Of a stretch of DNA of 64,000 nt, positions 7,978 to 17,090 are shown piece after piece; positions within the stretch are counted from its first letter, which is position 1, and each line of letters opens with the position of its first letter. Source of the DNA: an uncultured Dehalococcoidia bacterium (lineage in GTDB: Bacteria > Chloroflexota > Dehalococcoidia > Lucifugimonadales > UBA3495). The notes beneath the pieces are model-generated. The model saw only the letters and a list, made by a program, of their open reading frames with translations, was not told where the DNA came from and did not search any database. The translations under genes and the position numbers were made by a program. The stretch is taken from contig OY282494.1 in assembly GCA_958296385.1 (NCBI GenBank), forward strand, positions 1,595,416-1,659,415. The letters run 5' to 3'.

Positions 7978-9327
7978 CTAGCTGCTCGCGGTGGCTTCGG
8001 GGTAGGTCTGGATGCCGTGTTCGGAGATGTCCAGTCCTTCCAGTTCCTCGGCCTCGCTGACGCGGACGCCCATGCTGAACTTCAGCATATAGAACAGGGC
8101 CAGGCCGGTAACCAGCGACCAGACGACTACGGCCACGATGCTGACAATCTGCGGCACGAGGAGGCCGGTGGCGCCGGTGACCAGGCCGCCGTCGGTGGCA
8201 AAGATGGCAACGGCCAGCAGTCCCCACAGGCCGGTGAAACCGTGTACGCTGATGGCGCCTACGGGGTCGTCGATTTTCAGGACGCGCTCGACGAACATCA
8301 GGGCGAAGTACATCACGGGGGCGGCGATGGCGCCGATGACGACGGCGGCCCACGGGTCAACGAAGTTGACCGGGGCGGTGATGCCGACCAGGCCGGCCAG
8401 CGCGCCGTTGCAGGCCATCAGGATGTCGGCCTTGCCGTTGGCAACCAGGGTGATGTAGAGGGCAACCACCGCGCCGGTAGCGCCGGCCAGCAGGGTGTTG
8501 ACGGCGTTGAGGCCGATGTCATCGCCGGTGCCGACGTTGAAGCCGAACCAGCCAAAGAACAGGATGAAGGTTCCGGTAACCACAAAGGGGGTGCTGTGGG
8601 CCGGCATTTCCTGCGGGCGTCCGTTGATGAACTTGCCGATGCGGGGGCCGACGACGAAAGCGCCGGCCAGGGCGATGAAGCCGCCCACGGCGTGCACCAC
8701 GCCGGAACCGGCGTAGTCCAGCGCGCCCATTGCGCCCAGCCAGCCGTCGCCCCAGACCCAGTGGCCGTAGATGGGGTAAATCAGGGACGATACGATAAAG
8801 CTGTAGGCCAGGTAGGTTTGCAGCTTGGTGCGCTCCGCCATGGCGCCGGCGACGATAGTTGCGGCGGTGGCGGCAAATACCATCTGGAAAATCCAGCCCA
8901 CGTAATCGCCGCTGGTGAGGAACCATCCGGTGACGCCGATAAAGCCGCTGGCGGTGTCGCCGAGCATGAAGGCGAAGCCGAAGGCCCAAAAGCCCAGGGA
9001 GGCGATGGCGAAGTCCATAAAGGACTTGGTGAGGTAGTTGGTGGTATTCTTGGAACGGATGAGGCCAGCGCCGAGCAGGGCGAAACCGGCCTGCATAAAG
9101 AAGACCAGCGCGGCCGCGACCATGGTAACGATGTTGTCGGCGTAGCCGCCGAGCCATTCGTTAGTGGGCCCGGGGTCGTCCTGGGCGAAGGCGATGTTGA
9201 AGGACGCCAGCAGGCCGACGGCGAGCAGGCCGACGGCGAGCAGGATTAGAGTGCGCCGCAGCGACACCGGGTACTCTTTCGCCGCGGCGATGCCGTGGCT
9301 GATGACGTTTGACGTGGCCGAAAGCAT
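7978..9327 (-). CDS. amt: Ammonium transporter, Amt family (second), with N-terminal signal segment
   Basis: A 449-residue Amt channel. The start at 9327 is chosen because GAGGAGG lies directly upstream; an ORF start at 9402 would add 25 residues. An N-terminal hydrophobic stretch ending ASFNIAFAQDD looks like a cleavable signal peptide, as in many Amt proteins. Pore histidines lie in DYAGSGVVHAVGG and AISVHGFTGLWG. A C-terminal cytoplasmic tail (VSEAEELEGLDISEHG) matches the conserved Amt tail that contacts PII proteins, although no PII gene is nearby. Confidence 0.93.
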   Translation of the reverse strand: MLSATSNVISHGIAAAKEYPVSLRRTLILLAVGLLAVGLLASFNIAFAQDDPGPTNEWLGGYADNIVTMVAAALVFFMQAGFALLGAGLIRSKNTTNYLTKSFMDFAIASLGFWAFGFAFMLGDTASGFIGVTGWFLTSGDYVGWIFQMVFAATAATIVAGAMAERTKLQTYLAYSFIVSSLIYPIYGHWVWGDGWLGAMGALDYAGSGVVHAVGGFIALAGAFVVGPRIGKFINGRPQEMPAHSTPFVVTGTFILFFGWFGFNVGTGDDIGLNAVNTLLAGATGAVVALYITLVANGKADILMACNGALAGLVGITAPVNFVDPWAAVVIGAIAAPVMYFALMFVERVLKIDDPVGAISVHGFTGLWGLLAVAIFATDGGLVTGATGLLVPQIVSIVAVVVWSLVTGLALFYMLKFSMGVRVSEAEELEGLDISEHGIQTYPEATASS

Positions 9328-9646
9328 TTTTTCCTCCTCTGCTTTGTGAGGCGTCGTCGCGCAGCGCTGCGCTGTGGGCGGCGTCCCGTCTGATATGACC
9401 ACCGCAATTGTATTTGCCGAGTATTAATGGCTTATTGCGTAATCGTGAACTTTCTGTTGCCGGAAAGTAACGACGCTGTTTCGTACCCGCCCGGAACGGC
9501 GCCATCCCAACGGTTATGTCAGCATCGGGGATGGCCGCAAAGCCGGCGCGGCCGCCGCATAACGGGTAATCCCGGAAACGGCGCGTCAGTCCTGTATCAA
9601 TCCCGCCGCTACCGTGTACAATTGCAAAAAATAGTGAGGTGCAGCT
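9328..9646. promoter_or_regulatory. Divergent intergenic region amt / rhodanese
   Basis: About 319 bp between two divergent genes. A TACAAT box at 9617-9622, upstream of the rhodanese ATG, and a TACAAT read on the minus strand near 9406-9411 could be -10 elements. Neither has a good -35. No gene is seen here. Confidence 0.35.
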
Positions 9647-10495
9647 ATGGCTGATTACGCGCATCCCGAAGCATTGGTATCTACGGAATGGGTGGCCGCG
9701 CACGGCGACGATGCCGGCGTGCGGCTGGTGGAGGTTGACGTTGACACGTCGGCCTACGAGCAGGGGCACATCGCCGGGGCCGTTACCTGGAACTGGCAGT
9801 CGCAATTGCAGCAGAACGTGGTGCGGGACATTGTGGCCCGCGACGAGATGGAGGCGCTGCTGGGCGCGGTGGGCATTGCGCCGGACACCACCATCATCCT
9901 GTACGGCGACAACAACAACTGGTTTGCGGCGTGGGCGCTCTGGCAGCTGAAGTACTACGGCCACGCCGACGTGCGGCTGATGAACGGCGGGCGGGCGCTG
10001 TGGCTGGCCGAGAACCGCCCGGTTACCACCGACGTGCCGGCGTACCCGGCCACGCAGTACGGCATTACCGTCGAGAATACCGACCTGCGGGCGATGCGGG
10101 ATTACGTGTTGCAGGCCGTCAACAGCGGTTCCCACGCGCTGGTGGACGTGCGCTCGCCGGATGAGTTCTCCGGGGCGCTGAACGCGCCGCCCAACCTGCC
10201 GCAGGAGGGTTCGCAGCGCAACGGGCACATCCCCGGCGCGGCCAACATCCCCTGGGGACAGGCGGTTAACGAGGACGGCACGTTCAAGTCGGCGGACGAA
10301 CTCAGCGCGCTGTACGGCGGCCGGGGCGTGGACGGGTCGCGGGAAACCATCGCCTACTGCCGCATCGGAGAGCGTTCGTCGCACACCTGGTTTGTGCTGA
10401 GCCAGCTGCTGGGCTACCAGAACGTCCGCAACTACGACGGCTCCTGGACGGAGTGGGGCAGCATCGTCGGCGCCCCCATCCAGCGGGACGCCTAG
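9647..10495 (+). CDS. Sulfurtransferase (tandem rhodanese, thiosulfate sulfurtransferase type)
   Basis: A 282-residue protein with two rhodanese domains. The N-terminal one (about 10-125) is inactive-like. The C-terminal one (about 150-280) carries the active-site loop CRIGERSS with Cys238. The CRIGERSS loop is typical of actinobacterial-type thiosulfate:cyanide sulfurtransferases. It moves sulfane sulfur to thiophilic acceptors in the cytoplasm. GAGGTG precedes the ATG. The dehydrogenase gene starts 40 bp downstream, so cotranscription is likely. Confidence 0.88.
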   Translation: MADYAHPEALVSTEWVAAHGDDAGVRLVEVDVDTSAYEQGHIAGAVTWNWQSQLQQNVVRDIVARDEMEALLGAVGIAPDTTIILYGDNNNWFAAWALWQLKYYGHADVRLMNGGRALWLAENRPVTTDVPAYPATQYGITVENTDLRAMRDYVLQAVNSGSHALVDVRSPDEFSGALNAPPNLPQEGSQRNGHIPGAANIPWGQAVNEDGTFKSADELSALYGGRGVDGSRETIAYCRIGERSSHTWFVLSQLLGYQNVRNYDGSWTEWGSIVGAPIQRDA

Positions 10496-10535
10496 CGAAT
10501 CGGACGGGTATTCACGATAGAGAGAGGGTGTTGCG

Positions 10536-11603
10536 ATGGCAGAGTACAACTTGGCGGTAATCGCCGGCGACGGCATTGGGCCGGAGGTGATAGCGGAGGG
10601 GCGCAAGGCGCTGGAGGCGGTGGCATCGGATACGCCGGGGCTGTCGTTCCGGCTGACCGACTTTCCGTGGGGCAGCGATTACTACCGGGAAACGGGGCGG
10701 ATGATGCCGGAGGACGGGCTGGCCCGGCTGGCCGGGTTTGACGCCGTGCTTTTCGGCGCGGTGGGCGACCCCAACATCCCGGACCACGTTACCCTGCAAG
10801 GGCTGCTGCTGCCCATGCGCCGGGCCTTTGACCAGGCCATCTGCGTCCGCCCGGCGGTACTCTATCCCGGCGTCGTTTCGCCCATCGCCGGCAAGGCGGC
10901 GGGCGACATCGACATGGTCATCTTTCGGGAGAACACCGAGGGCGAGTACGCGCCGGTGGGCGGGCGGCTGTACCCCGGCAGTCCGCACGAAACGGTAATC
11001 CAAACCGGCGTGTTCACCCGGCGAGGCACCGAGCGGATTATCCGGGCCGCCTTTGAGCACAGCGTGCGACGGGGCGGCAAGGGCAAGGTGACCTCGGTTA
11101 CCAAGTCCAACGCGCAGGCTTTCAGCATGGTGTTCTGGGACGAGGTTTTTGAGGGGGTTGCCGCCGAGTTTCCGCAGATTGAGACGGAATCGCTGCTGGT
11201 GGACCGGGCGGCGATGGACTTGGTGCGCTGGCCCGAGGAGTTTGACGTCATCGTAGCGTCCAACCTTTTTGCCGACATCCTGTCGGACATCGCCGCCGTG
11301 GTAACCGGCAGCATGGGGCTGGCCCCCAGCGCCAACGTCAACCCGGAGCGGCGGTTCCCCTCAATGTTTGAGCCGGTGCACGGCGCCGCCTTTGACATCG
11401 TGGGCCGGGGACTGGCCAACCCGCTGGCGACGATATTCGCGGTGGCGATGCTGCTGGACCACCTGGGCGAACACACCGCCGCCAACCGGGTCAACGCCGC
11501 CGTACTGCAAACCCTGAACGAGCGCACCACCCTGACGGGCGACCTGGGCGGCGGCGCATCTACGCAGCAGGTGGGGGACGAAATAGTGCGGCTGCTGGGG
11601 TAG
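10536..11603 (+). CDS. Isopropylmalate/tartrate/D-malate dehydrogenase family protein
   Basis: A 355-residue beta-decarboxylating NAD-dependent dehydrogenase. The N-terminal IAGDGIGPEV, FPWGSDYYRETGRMMPEDGL, the ENTEGEY loop and FEPVHGAAFDI are all seen. The WGSDYY-x-x-TGRMMP segment favours tartrate dehydrogenase/D-malate dehydrogenase over leucine-pathway LeuB, and no other leu gene is nearby. It is likely to oxidise and decarboxylate a 2-hydroxyacid such as D-malate or tartrate. It is second in a unit with the rhodanese. Confidence 0.85.
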   Translation: MAEYNLAVIAGDGIGPEVIAEGRKALEAVASDTPGLSFRLTDFPWGSDYYRETGRMMPEDGLARLAGFDAVLFGAVGDPNIPDHVTLQGLLLPMRRAFDQAICVRPAVLYPGVVSPIAGKAAGDIDMVIFRENTEGEYAPVGGRLYPGSPHETVIQTGVFTRRGTERIIRAAFEHSVRRGGKGKVTSVTKSNAQAFSMVFWDEVFEGVAAEFPQIETESLLVDRAAMDLVRWPEEFDVIVASNLFADILSDIAAVVTGSMGLAPSANVNPERRFPSMFEPVHGAAFDIVGRGLANPLATIFAVAMLLDHLGEHTAANRVNAAVLQTLNERTTLTGDLGGGASTQQVGDEIVRLLG

Positions 11604-11656
11604 GGCGGCCATCGGGCAGCGCCGGAATTTGGAACGGGGCAGCGAGGATGACGGTC

Positions 11657-12808
11657 ATGGACGACAACCGGCACAGCGCAGCGGCGTCAGCAAACGCCAG
11701 CTTTGTAAGAGAAGTCATCGTCAGGGCCGCGGAAATCATAGCCGAGGATGGCCGGGCAGGGCCGGACGAATACTGCGACGCCCTCTTGGCCCTGCAACAA
11801 GCCAGGGACGAATTCCGGGCCAGTAAAGGGGATGAAAGGGGCTATACCTTTCCCCTGCTGGTGCAAGACCTGGGGCGTTACATCAGAGGCAGATACCCGG
11901 AGTATGCGGAACACGCGAGCCCCGTCACGGAATGGAGCATGGCGAACGGCCGGCGGCACGTTGCCAACGCGCTGCTGGACGCCGCGAACGACATCGCCGA
12001 ATCTGCCGAACGATTCGCTATTGAAGCAGAGGCGTTCGAGTCGATGGACGACAAAGAGCGTGGGGAATATCTCCTGATGCAGAAGGCGGCCGCGTTCCTC
12101 CAGCAGAACGGGGTGGCGATCCAGGTGGATTGGGAAAGGGGCGATGCCGACGCGCCCGTTGACTACTGGTGCACCATCAACGGAACACGCTGGGCTTTCG
12201 AATTGAAAAGGCTCAGTAAAAGCGTGGCCGGGTCTCATCGCAAGGGCGGCGACACTGGAGAACGGAAGGCGATCAGCGAACGAGTAGAAAGGTCGGCCTT
12301 GCCACTTCCGCAGGAGCCGGAGATCCCGTCGGAGTTGCAGAAATCTATCAACAAGGCAATCGCGGACGCCGGCAGAACCGGCAAACCGGATGTGCTGAAC
12401 GGGGCGAACTACTGCCTGGTGCTACATATCGAACAGTTCATGCACGCGCCAAACTGGGAGCGCGTCACGTACCCGGACCTGTCCGCATTCGACGCAGTGC
12501 TGATACTGCACCAAGACTATCTCACATCCGCCAAAGCATGGGAAGTGCCCAAGCAAGCCGGCCTCCACACTGTCCTGCCCAGCCAGAACGTTGCTGACCT
12601 GGCAGGCATAAGTAAATCCAGGATGTCCGCCAGGCCCAAGATTGACGTAGAGGCAATCCGGGCGGCGTGGGCACACATCGAATCGCTCAACCTCACCGAC
12701 GAGGACTACGCGCAAGCAATCGCACAGGCCAGAGGACTAACGGATGCCGCCAACGCCAGTGGTGCTGGACACCAGCACGGTGCTGATGCCAATCACCAGA
12801 CCGGGTAG
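11657..12808 (+). CDS. Unknown protein with possible PD-(D/E)XK-like nuclease motif, partner of PIN gene
   Basis: About 383 residues with no family I can name. The N-terminal half is helical and acidic. Around residues 150-175 the segment DYWCTINGTRWAFELKRL has the D...E-x-K spacing of a PD-(D/E)XK core; this is only a motif-level suggestion. The start at 11657 is preferred because GAGG lies 9 bp upstream; an ATG at 11648 abuts that GAGG. Its last 65 bp overlap the PIN gene in another frame, so the two are translationally linked. The C-terminus is rich in Ala, Gly and His. It may be a toxin partner or an effector. Confidence 0.5.
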   Translation: MDDNRHSAAASANASFVREVIVRAAEIIAEDGRAGPDEYCDALLALQQARDEFRASKGDERGYTFPLLVQDLGRYIRGRYPEYAEHASPVTEWSMANGRRHVANALLDAANDIAESAERFAIEAEAFESMDDKERGEYLLMQKAAAFLQQNGVAIQVDWERGDADAPVDYWCTINGTRWAFELKRLSKSVAGSHRKGGDTGERKAISERVERSALPLPQEPEIPSELQKSINKAIADAGRTGKPDVLNGANYCLVLHIEQFMHAPNWERVTYPDLSAFDAVLILHQDYLTSAKAWEVPKQAGLHTVLPSQNVADLAGISKSRMSARPKIDVEAIRAAWAHIESLNLTDEDYAQAIAQARGLTDAANASGAGHQHGADANHQTG

Positions 12809-13178
12809 CGGCGAATCGTGGCTACGGGAATTATGGCAAGACGGAACAATTGAACCCCTCATCAGCAAGGACACCAGAGCCGAACTCATCCGCGCGCTGC
12901 AATACCCGAGGTTCGGCCTGACGAATGAGCAAATAGCCTCCACCGCTGAAATCTATCTCGCCTACTGTACGGAAGTCGTAATCCCGGAACCGCCACCGAC
13001 TGTACCATCTTGCCGTGACCGGACGGACGAGCCGTTTCTGACGTTAGCGTATCAAGCGAAAGCCGCCGGCGTATTCCCGCTCTGTATCGTTAGCAAAGAC
13101 CGGGACTTGTTGAGTGTGGCCGGCCAATCGGAAATCCCGATTATCAAGCCGGCGGAATTGAGAAACTGGTTGCCGTAG
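12744..13178 (+). CDS. PIN-domain ribonuclease-like toxin (COG1569 type)
   Basis: A 144-residue PIN domain. VVLDTSTVL supplies the first acidic residue, followed by Glu in DTRAELIRAL, DRTDEPFLTLA and SKDRDLLSV. That is the four-acidic-residue pattern of metal-dependent PIN nucleases of the putative toxin PIN_3 group. Such proteins usually cleave RNA and are held in check by a neighbour. Here the neighbour would be the overlapping upstream gene, which does not look like a usual VapB antitoxin. Confidence 0.75.
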   Translation: MPPTPVVLDTSTVLMPITRPGSGESWLRELWQDGTIEPLISKDTRAELIRALQYPRFGLTNEQIASTAEIYLAYCTEVVIPEPPPTVPSCRDRTDEPFLTLAYQAKAAGVFPLCIVSKDRDLLSVAGQSEIPIIKPAELRNWLP

Positions 13179-13229
13179 GTTTGTCGCAGCAATCGTCTTG
13201 ATAATCGTTTTGATAGCCGGGGGCCGGTA

Positions 13230-13256
13230 TTGCCCGCTCGCCGGTTGGGGTATAAT
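13230..13256 (+). promoter_or_regulatory. Possible promoter of HNH gene
   Basis: A perfect TATAAT at 13251-13256 with TTGCCC 15 bp upstream. The spacing is short, so only the -10 is convincing. It lies about 80 bp before the HNH start. Confidence 0.4.
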
Positions 13257-13335
13257 AGGCCCGGTTAGCTGAATACTGCGGCGATGTTCGGCACGACACG
13301 GCAGCGAATGCGCTACCTGCATTGAGGATGGGCAG

Positions 13336-14061
13336 ATGGCAAGCCGGGGGCGATCGAGTCGGAGAAAGGGTGTGGCACGGACGGCGGGCCGCCAGTCCAG
13401 GGCGGCGCGTGGCAAGGCGGCGGCGGCCGTCGCTGACGGGGCAGCGGCGTCGGACGGGCCGCATACTAACGGGCTGCATCGCAAGGGCGCTTCTATTCCC
13501 GGACGGCTTACGGCGCCGGTGCTGGTGCTTAATCTTAATTACGTGCCGGTCAACGTTTGTACCGTGCGGCGGGCTATCGTGCTGGTGGCCAAGGGCAAGG
13601 CGGAGCTGCTGGAACAGCGCAACGATGCTTTGCACGTCCGGACTTTTAGCGCCGCGCATACTGCGCCGTCCATCATCCGGCTGGTGTATCTGGTGAAACG
13701 GCCTTTTGCGCCGCGCCGGCTGTCTAAAAAGGAAGTGTTTCTGCGCGACCACTACACCTGCCAGTACTGCGGGCAGCGTTCGCAGCACTTGACGCTTGAC
13801 CACGTGGTGCCGCGCCGCCAGCACGGGCCGCACACCTGGGACAACGTGGTTGCGGCCTGCGGGCGGTGCAACCTGCACAAGGCGGGCCGCACGCCGGAGG
13901 AGGCCAATATGAAGCTGAACCGGCCGCCCACTGCGCCGCAGCCGAACCCCTACCGCATCCTGGAAAACCGCACCATCCTGAAAGAATGGCAGCAGTACAT
14001 CCCCTGGCAGTCGCCCGCGCGCAGCAGCGGCGAACCGGCGGCGCTGGCGCTGGCAGACTGA
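13336..14061 (+). CDS. HNH endonuclease family protein
   Basis: A 241-residue protein. The first 50 residues are basic and low complexity. Then LNLNYVPVNVCTVRRAIVL introduces the HNH_5 type common in free-living bacteria. The nuclease core at about 140-185 has CQYCG, LDHVVPR, WDNVV and CGRCNLHK: a zinc-binding pair of CxxC motifs around the catalytic His. This family acts on DNA, but the housekeeping role of these stand-alone HNH proteins is unclear. The downstream Smr gene starts 17 bp later, so they are probably cotranscribed. Confidence 0.83.
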   Translation: MASRGRSSRRKGVARTAGRQSRAARGKAAAAVADGAAASDGPHTNGLHRKGASIPGRLTAPVLVLNLNYVPVNVCTVRRAIVLVAKGKAELLEQRNDALHVRTFSAAHTAPSIIRLVYLVKRPFAPRRLSKKEVFLRDHYTCQYCGQRSQHLTLDHVVPRRQHGPHTWDNVVAACGRCNLHKAGRTPEEANMKLNRPPTAPQPNPYRILENRTILKEWQQYIPWQSPARSSGEPAALALAD

Positions 14062-14078
14062 ACCGGGTCTGGCCCCTT

Positions 14079-14534
14079 ATGTCCAGCATTGACTTGCACG
14101 GCAAAACCTGGGCGGATGCGCTGCCGGAGTTTATCGAGCTGTACAACTACACGCTGCGGGCTCATAGCGGCGGGGTGGAGCTGGACGTTATTCACGGCTA
14201 CGGCTCTACCGGGCAGGGGGGCGTGCTGCGCAAGCGCATCCGGGGCTACCTGCAACGGCAGGGGGAGCGGCTGCAATTCAAGCCGGGGGAGGAGGTTGAC
14301 GGCAATCAGGGGCATACTGTGGTGATGCCGGTTCAGCCTTTGCCGGAAACCGCCGACTTGCTGGCGGAGCAGATTTTGGAGTATTGCGAAAGTGCGCGCA
14401 CGGCGAGCAAGATAACCGGGCGGTTTCGTCGCTACGGCGATCCGCTAGTGCTGCCGGCCATCCGCGCGCTGGAAAGGCAGGGGCGGCTGCGGGCGGATAA
14501 TCGGGGGAAGGTCAAGGTGTATCAGGCCGTCTGA
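14079..14534 (+). CDS. Smr-domain protein
   Basis: A 151-residue protein that opens with IDLHGKTWADALPEFIELY and then has LDVIHGYGSTGQGGVLRKRIRGYL, the DLH and HGxG signatures of small MutS-related (Smr) domains, which nick DNA or cleave RNA. The C-terminal 60 residues (ILEYCESARTASKITGRFRR onward) look like a small winged-helix-type module. The ATG at 14079 is chosen because the domain starts right there. It ends 4 bp from the convergent holB stop. Confidence 0.75.
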   Translation: MSSIDLHGKTWADALPEFIELYNYTLRAHSGGVELDVIHGYGSTGQGGVLRKRIRGYLQRQGERLQFKPGEEVDGNQGHTVVMPVQPLPETADLLAEQILEYCESARTASKITGRFRRYGDPLVLPAIRALERQGRLRADNRGKVKVYQAV

Positions 14535-14538
14535 ACGG

Positions 14539-15564
14539 CTATCGAACCGGGGCGGCCAGCATCAGACATTCCAGGGCCAGGCGGGGGTTGGCGTTGGCGT
14601 CCAGGGCGGTTAGCGTGTCCTGGATGTGGCGGAGGAACGATGCGATTTCGGCGCCGGTTAAGGCGCTGGCCTGCGCTGCCAGTTCGTCGCGGCGGTGGGT
14701 GTTGTGAGCGTACTGCGGCACGCCCTCCTTGATTAGCAGCAGGTCGCGCCACCAGCGCTGCCACAGGTACAGGCGCTGGCGCACCAGCTCCCGGTCGCCG
14801 GAGAATTGGGAGGCCAGACTGCCGGCGTACTGGAACCGTTCGTCCAGGGGGGCGGCGCCGGCGTCGGCGATGCGGTTCAGTTCGTCATCCCGGTCGGCCA
14901 GCAAGTCCGGGTCTTGCAGCGTGCTGCGGGCCCAGCCGGGGCAGCCCCGGGCCAGGCGGGCCAGCCATTGGGCCCGTTCGGGTTCGACGTCCCATTCGCT
15001 GATGAGATGCTCGGCCAGCACGGCGCCGGGCAGGGGGCGCAAGTCCAGCGTGCGGCAGCGGGAGCGTATCGTGGGCAGGATGGCGTCCGGGTTGGTGGTG
15101 AGCAGCAGGATTAGCACGTTGGCCGGCGGTTCCTCCAGCGTTTTGAGCAAAGCGTTGGCCGACTCGCTCTGCCCCGCCGACAGGGTTTCCGCTCCGTCAA
15201 TGATGACGACTTTCCAGGCGCCCTCGACCGGCGTTAGCGAGAGAAAGTTCTCGGTTTCACGCACCTGGGCGATGCTGATGCGCGTCGGCACGCGGGAATC
15301 GCCGCCGACGGCCACCGTGTGCAAGTCGGCGTACACGCCCCGCCGGATGCGTTCGCAGGCCGGGCACCGATTGCAGGGGCCGGCGGTTGCGTCAGCAGCG
15401 GCATCCCGTCCGGAGCAGTTGACGGCGGCCGCCAAGTCCAGGGCCAGGGTCATCTTGCCGACTTGGGGCGGGCCGCTGAGCAGGTAGGCGTGGGCCACCC
15501 GGCCGGCGCGCAGGCTGGCCTCCAGCGGTCGCAGCAGATGGTCTTGCCCGATGGTTGACCACAT
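14539..15564 (-). CDS. holB: DNA polymerase III delta-prime subunit
   Basis: A 341-residue clamp-loader AAA+ protein. Walker A is GPPQVGKMT. A zinc module has CNRCPAC with an upstream Cys, and TLEEPPAN plus the SRC motif (IRSRCRT) are typical of delta-prime subunits. It helps load the sliding clamp at the replication fork. It starts 13 bp after the lysA stop on the same strand, an operon-like pairing of unrelated functions. Confidence 0.9.
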   Translation of the reverse strand: MWSTIGQDHLLRPLEASLRAGRVAHAYLLSGPPQVGKMTLALDLAAAVNCSGRDAAADATAGPCNRCPACERIRRGVYADLHTVAVGGDSRVPTRISIAQVRETENFLSLTPVEGAWKVVIIDGAETLSAGQSESANALLKTLEEPPANVLILLLTTNPDAILPTIRSRCRTLDLRPLPGAVLAEHLISEWDVEPERAQWLARLARGCPGWARSTLQDPDLLADRDDELNRIADAGAAPLDERFQYAGSLASQFSGDRELVRQRLYLWQRWWRDLLLIKEGVPQYAHNTHRRDELAAQASALTGAEIASFLRHIQDTLTALDANANPRLALECLMLAAPVR

Positions 15565-15577
15565 GGCCCGGCGGCGG

Positions 15578-16891
15578 TTAGAGGTCGCAGAGCATCAGGT
15601 CGGCGTAGGATTCGCGGCGGCGGATGAGGCGGCTTTGTCCGTCCTGCACCAGCACGATGGGCGGGCGGGGATTGAGGTTGTAGTTGCTGGCCATTGAGGG
15701 GCAGTAGGCGCCGGCGGCGGGGATGGCGATGACGTCGCCGGCGGCCGGCGCGGGCAGCAGGATGTCGGAGGCCAGCACGTCGCCCGACTCGCAGTATTTG
15801 CCGGCGATGGTAACCGTAGCATCGGGCGCGGCGGCGGGCCGGTTGGCGGACAGCACTTCGTAAGTGGCCTGGTAAAGCGCCGGGCGGATGTTATCGCCCA
15901 TGCCGCCGTCCACGCTGACGTAAGTGCGGACGCCGGGGATTTCCTTGATGGCGCCGATGCGGTACAGGGCGACGCCGGCGGGGCCGATGATGGAACGGCC
16001 CGGCTCGATGACCAGGCTGGGCTGCTCCATGCCAAGTTCGGCGCAAGTGGCGGTTAGAGTGCTTACGATAGCGGCCGCGTAGTCGTCGGGCGCCGGCGGG
16101 CGGTCGTCCCGGGTGTAGGCGATGGCGAACCCACCGCCGGGGCTGAATTCCTGCAAGCGCAGTCCCTGCTCACGCAGGCCGGCGGCAAAGCGCAGCACCA
16201 AATCGGTAGCCGCCTGGTACGGTTCCAGCTCAAAAATGGGCGACCCCAGATGGAAATGCAGCCCCAGCAGGTTCAGATGCGGCGCGGCGATGGCCTGCAA
16301 AATGGCGCGTTCCGCATCGCCGGTCTGGATGGAAAAGCCGAACTTGGAGTCGATGATGCCGGTGGTGGTGTAGGCGTGGGTGTGGGGGTCGATGCCGGGG
16401 GAAACGCGCACCAGAATGTCCTGCATCCGGCCGGCGGCGGCGCAGATGCTTTCCAGCAAATCCAGCTCGTGAAAGCTGTCCACCACGACGCGGCCGATGC
16501 CGGCGGCTACGGCCTCCTCCAGCTCGGCGGGGGTCTTGTTGTTGCCGTGGAAATAAACCTGCGCCAGCGGCGCATCCCCGGCCAGCGCAACGGCCAACTC
16601 GCCGCCGGACACCACGTCCAGCCCCAACCCCTCCTCGGCAAAGATGCGGGCCAGCGCCGGGTTGATGTACGCTTTGGAGGCATAAACGGCCTGCGAGTTG
16701 GGATAACGAGCGGCAAAAGCGCCGGCAAACTGCCGGCACCGCCCCCGCAGCGTAGCCTCATCCAGCACGTAAAGCGGAGTGCCGTACTGCTCCGCCAAAT
16801 CCAGCGCATCGCAACCGCCGAGGGTGAGATGGCCGGCCGCATTGGTGGCGGCAGTATCAGGGAAAACATGGGCAAGATGCGGGGGCAGCAT
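15578..16891 (-). CDS. lysA: Diaminopimelate decarboxylase
   Basis: A 437-residue PLP enzyme, the last step of lysine synthesis (meso-diaminopimelate to lysine). The PLP-binding lysine is in AVYASKAYINPA; GLDVVSGGEL, the HFHLGSP-type segment LGLHFHLGSP, EPGRSIIGPAG and CESGDVLASD follow. The start at 16891 has GGAG about 9 bp upstream and matches the normal family N-terminus; an ORF start at 17044 would add 51 unrelated residues. It diverges from the fic gene. Confidence 0.93.
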   Translation of the reverse strand: MLPPHLAHVFPDTAATNAAGHLTLGGCDALDLAEQYGTPLYVLDEATLRGRCRQFAGAFAARYPNSQAVYASKAYINPALARIFAEEGLGLDVVSGGELAVALAGDAPLAQVYFHGNNKTPAELEEAVAAGIGRVVVDSFHELDLLESICAAAGRMQDILVRVSPGIDPHTHAYTTTGIIDSKFGFSIQTGDAERAILQAIAAPHLNLLGLHFHLGSPIFELEPYQAATDLVLRFAAGLREQGLRLQEFSPGGGFAIAYTRDDRPPAPDDYAAAIVSTLTATCAELGMEQPSLVIEPGRSIIGPAGVALYRIGAIKEIPGVRTYVSVDGGMGDNIRPALYQATYEVLSANRPAAAPDATVTIAGKYCESGDVLASDILLPAPAAGDVIAIPAAGAYCPSMASNYNLNPRPPIVLVQDGQSRLIRRRESYADLMLCDL

Positions 16892-17090
16892 GGGCAAACG
16901 CTCCGGGGGGGTGAGATTGTGACGGGGATAATTTAGCACAACGATGCCGGCGATACACGCTGGCAGCAGAGCGGTTTGGCCTGATATATGCGGGCTGGCA
17001 TAATCCGGCCATCTGCTAACGCAGCCGAAATGAACTTCTGCCAAATGGTATCATTTGAGTATAAAAATGCGTGAATGAACGTGAAGTGAG

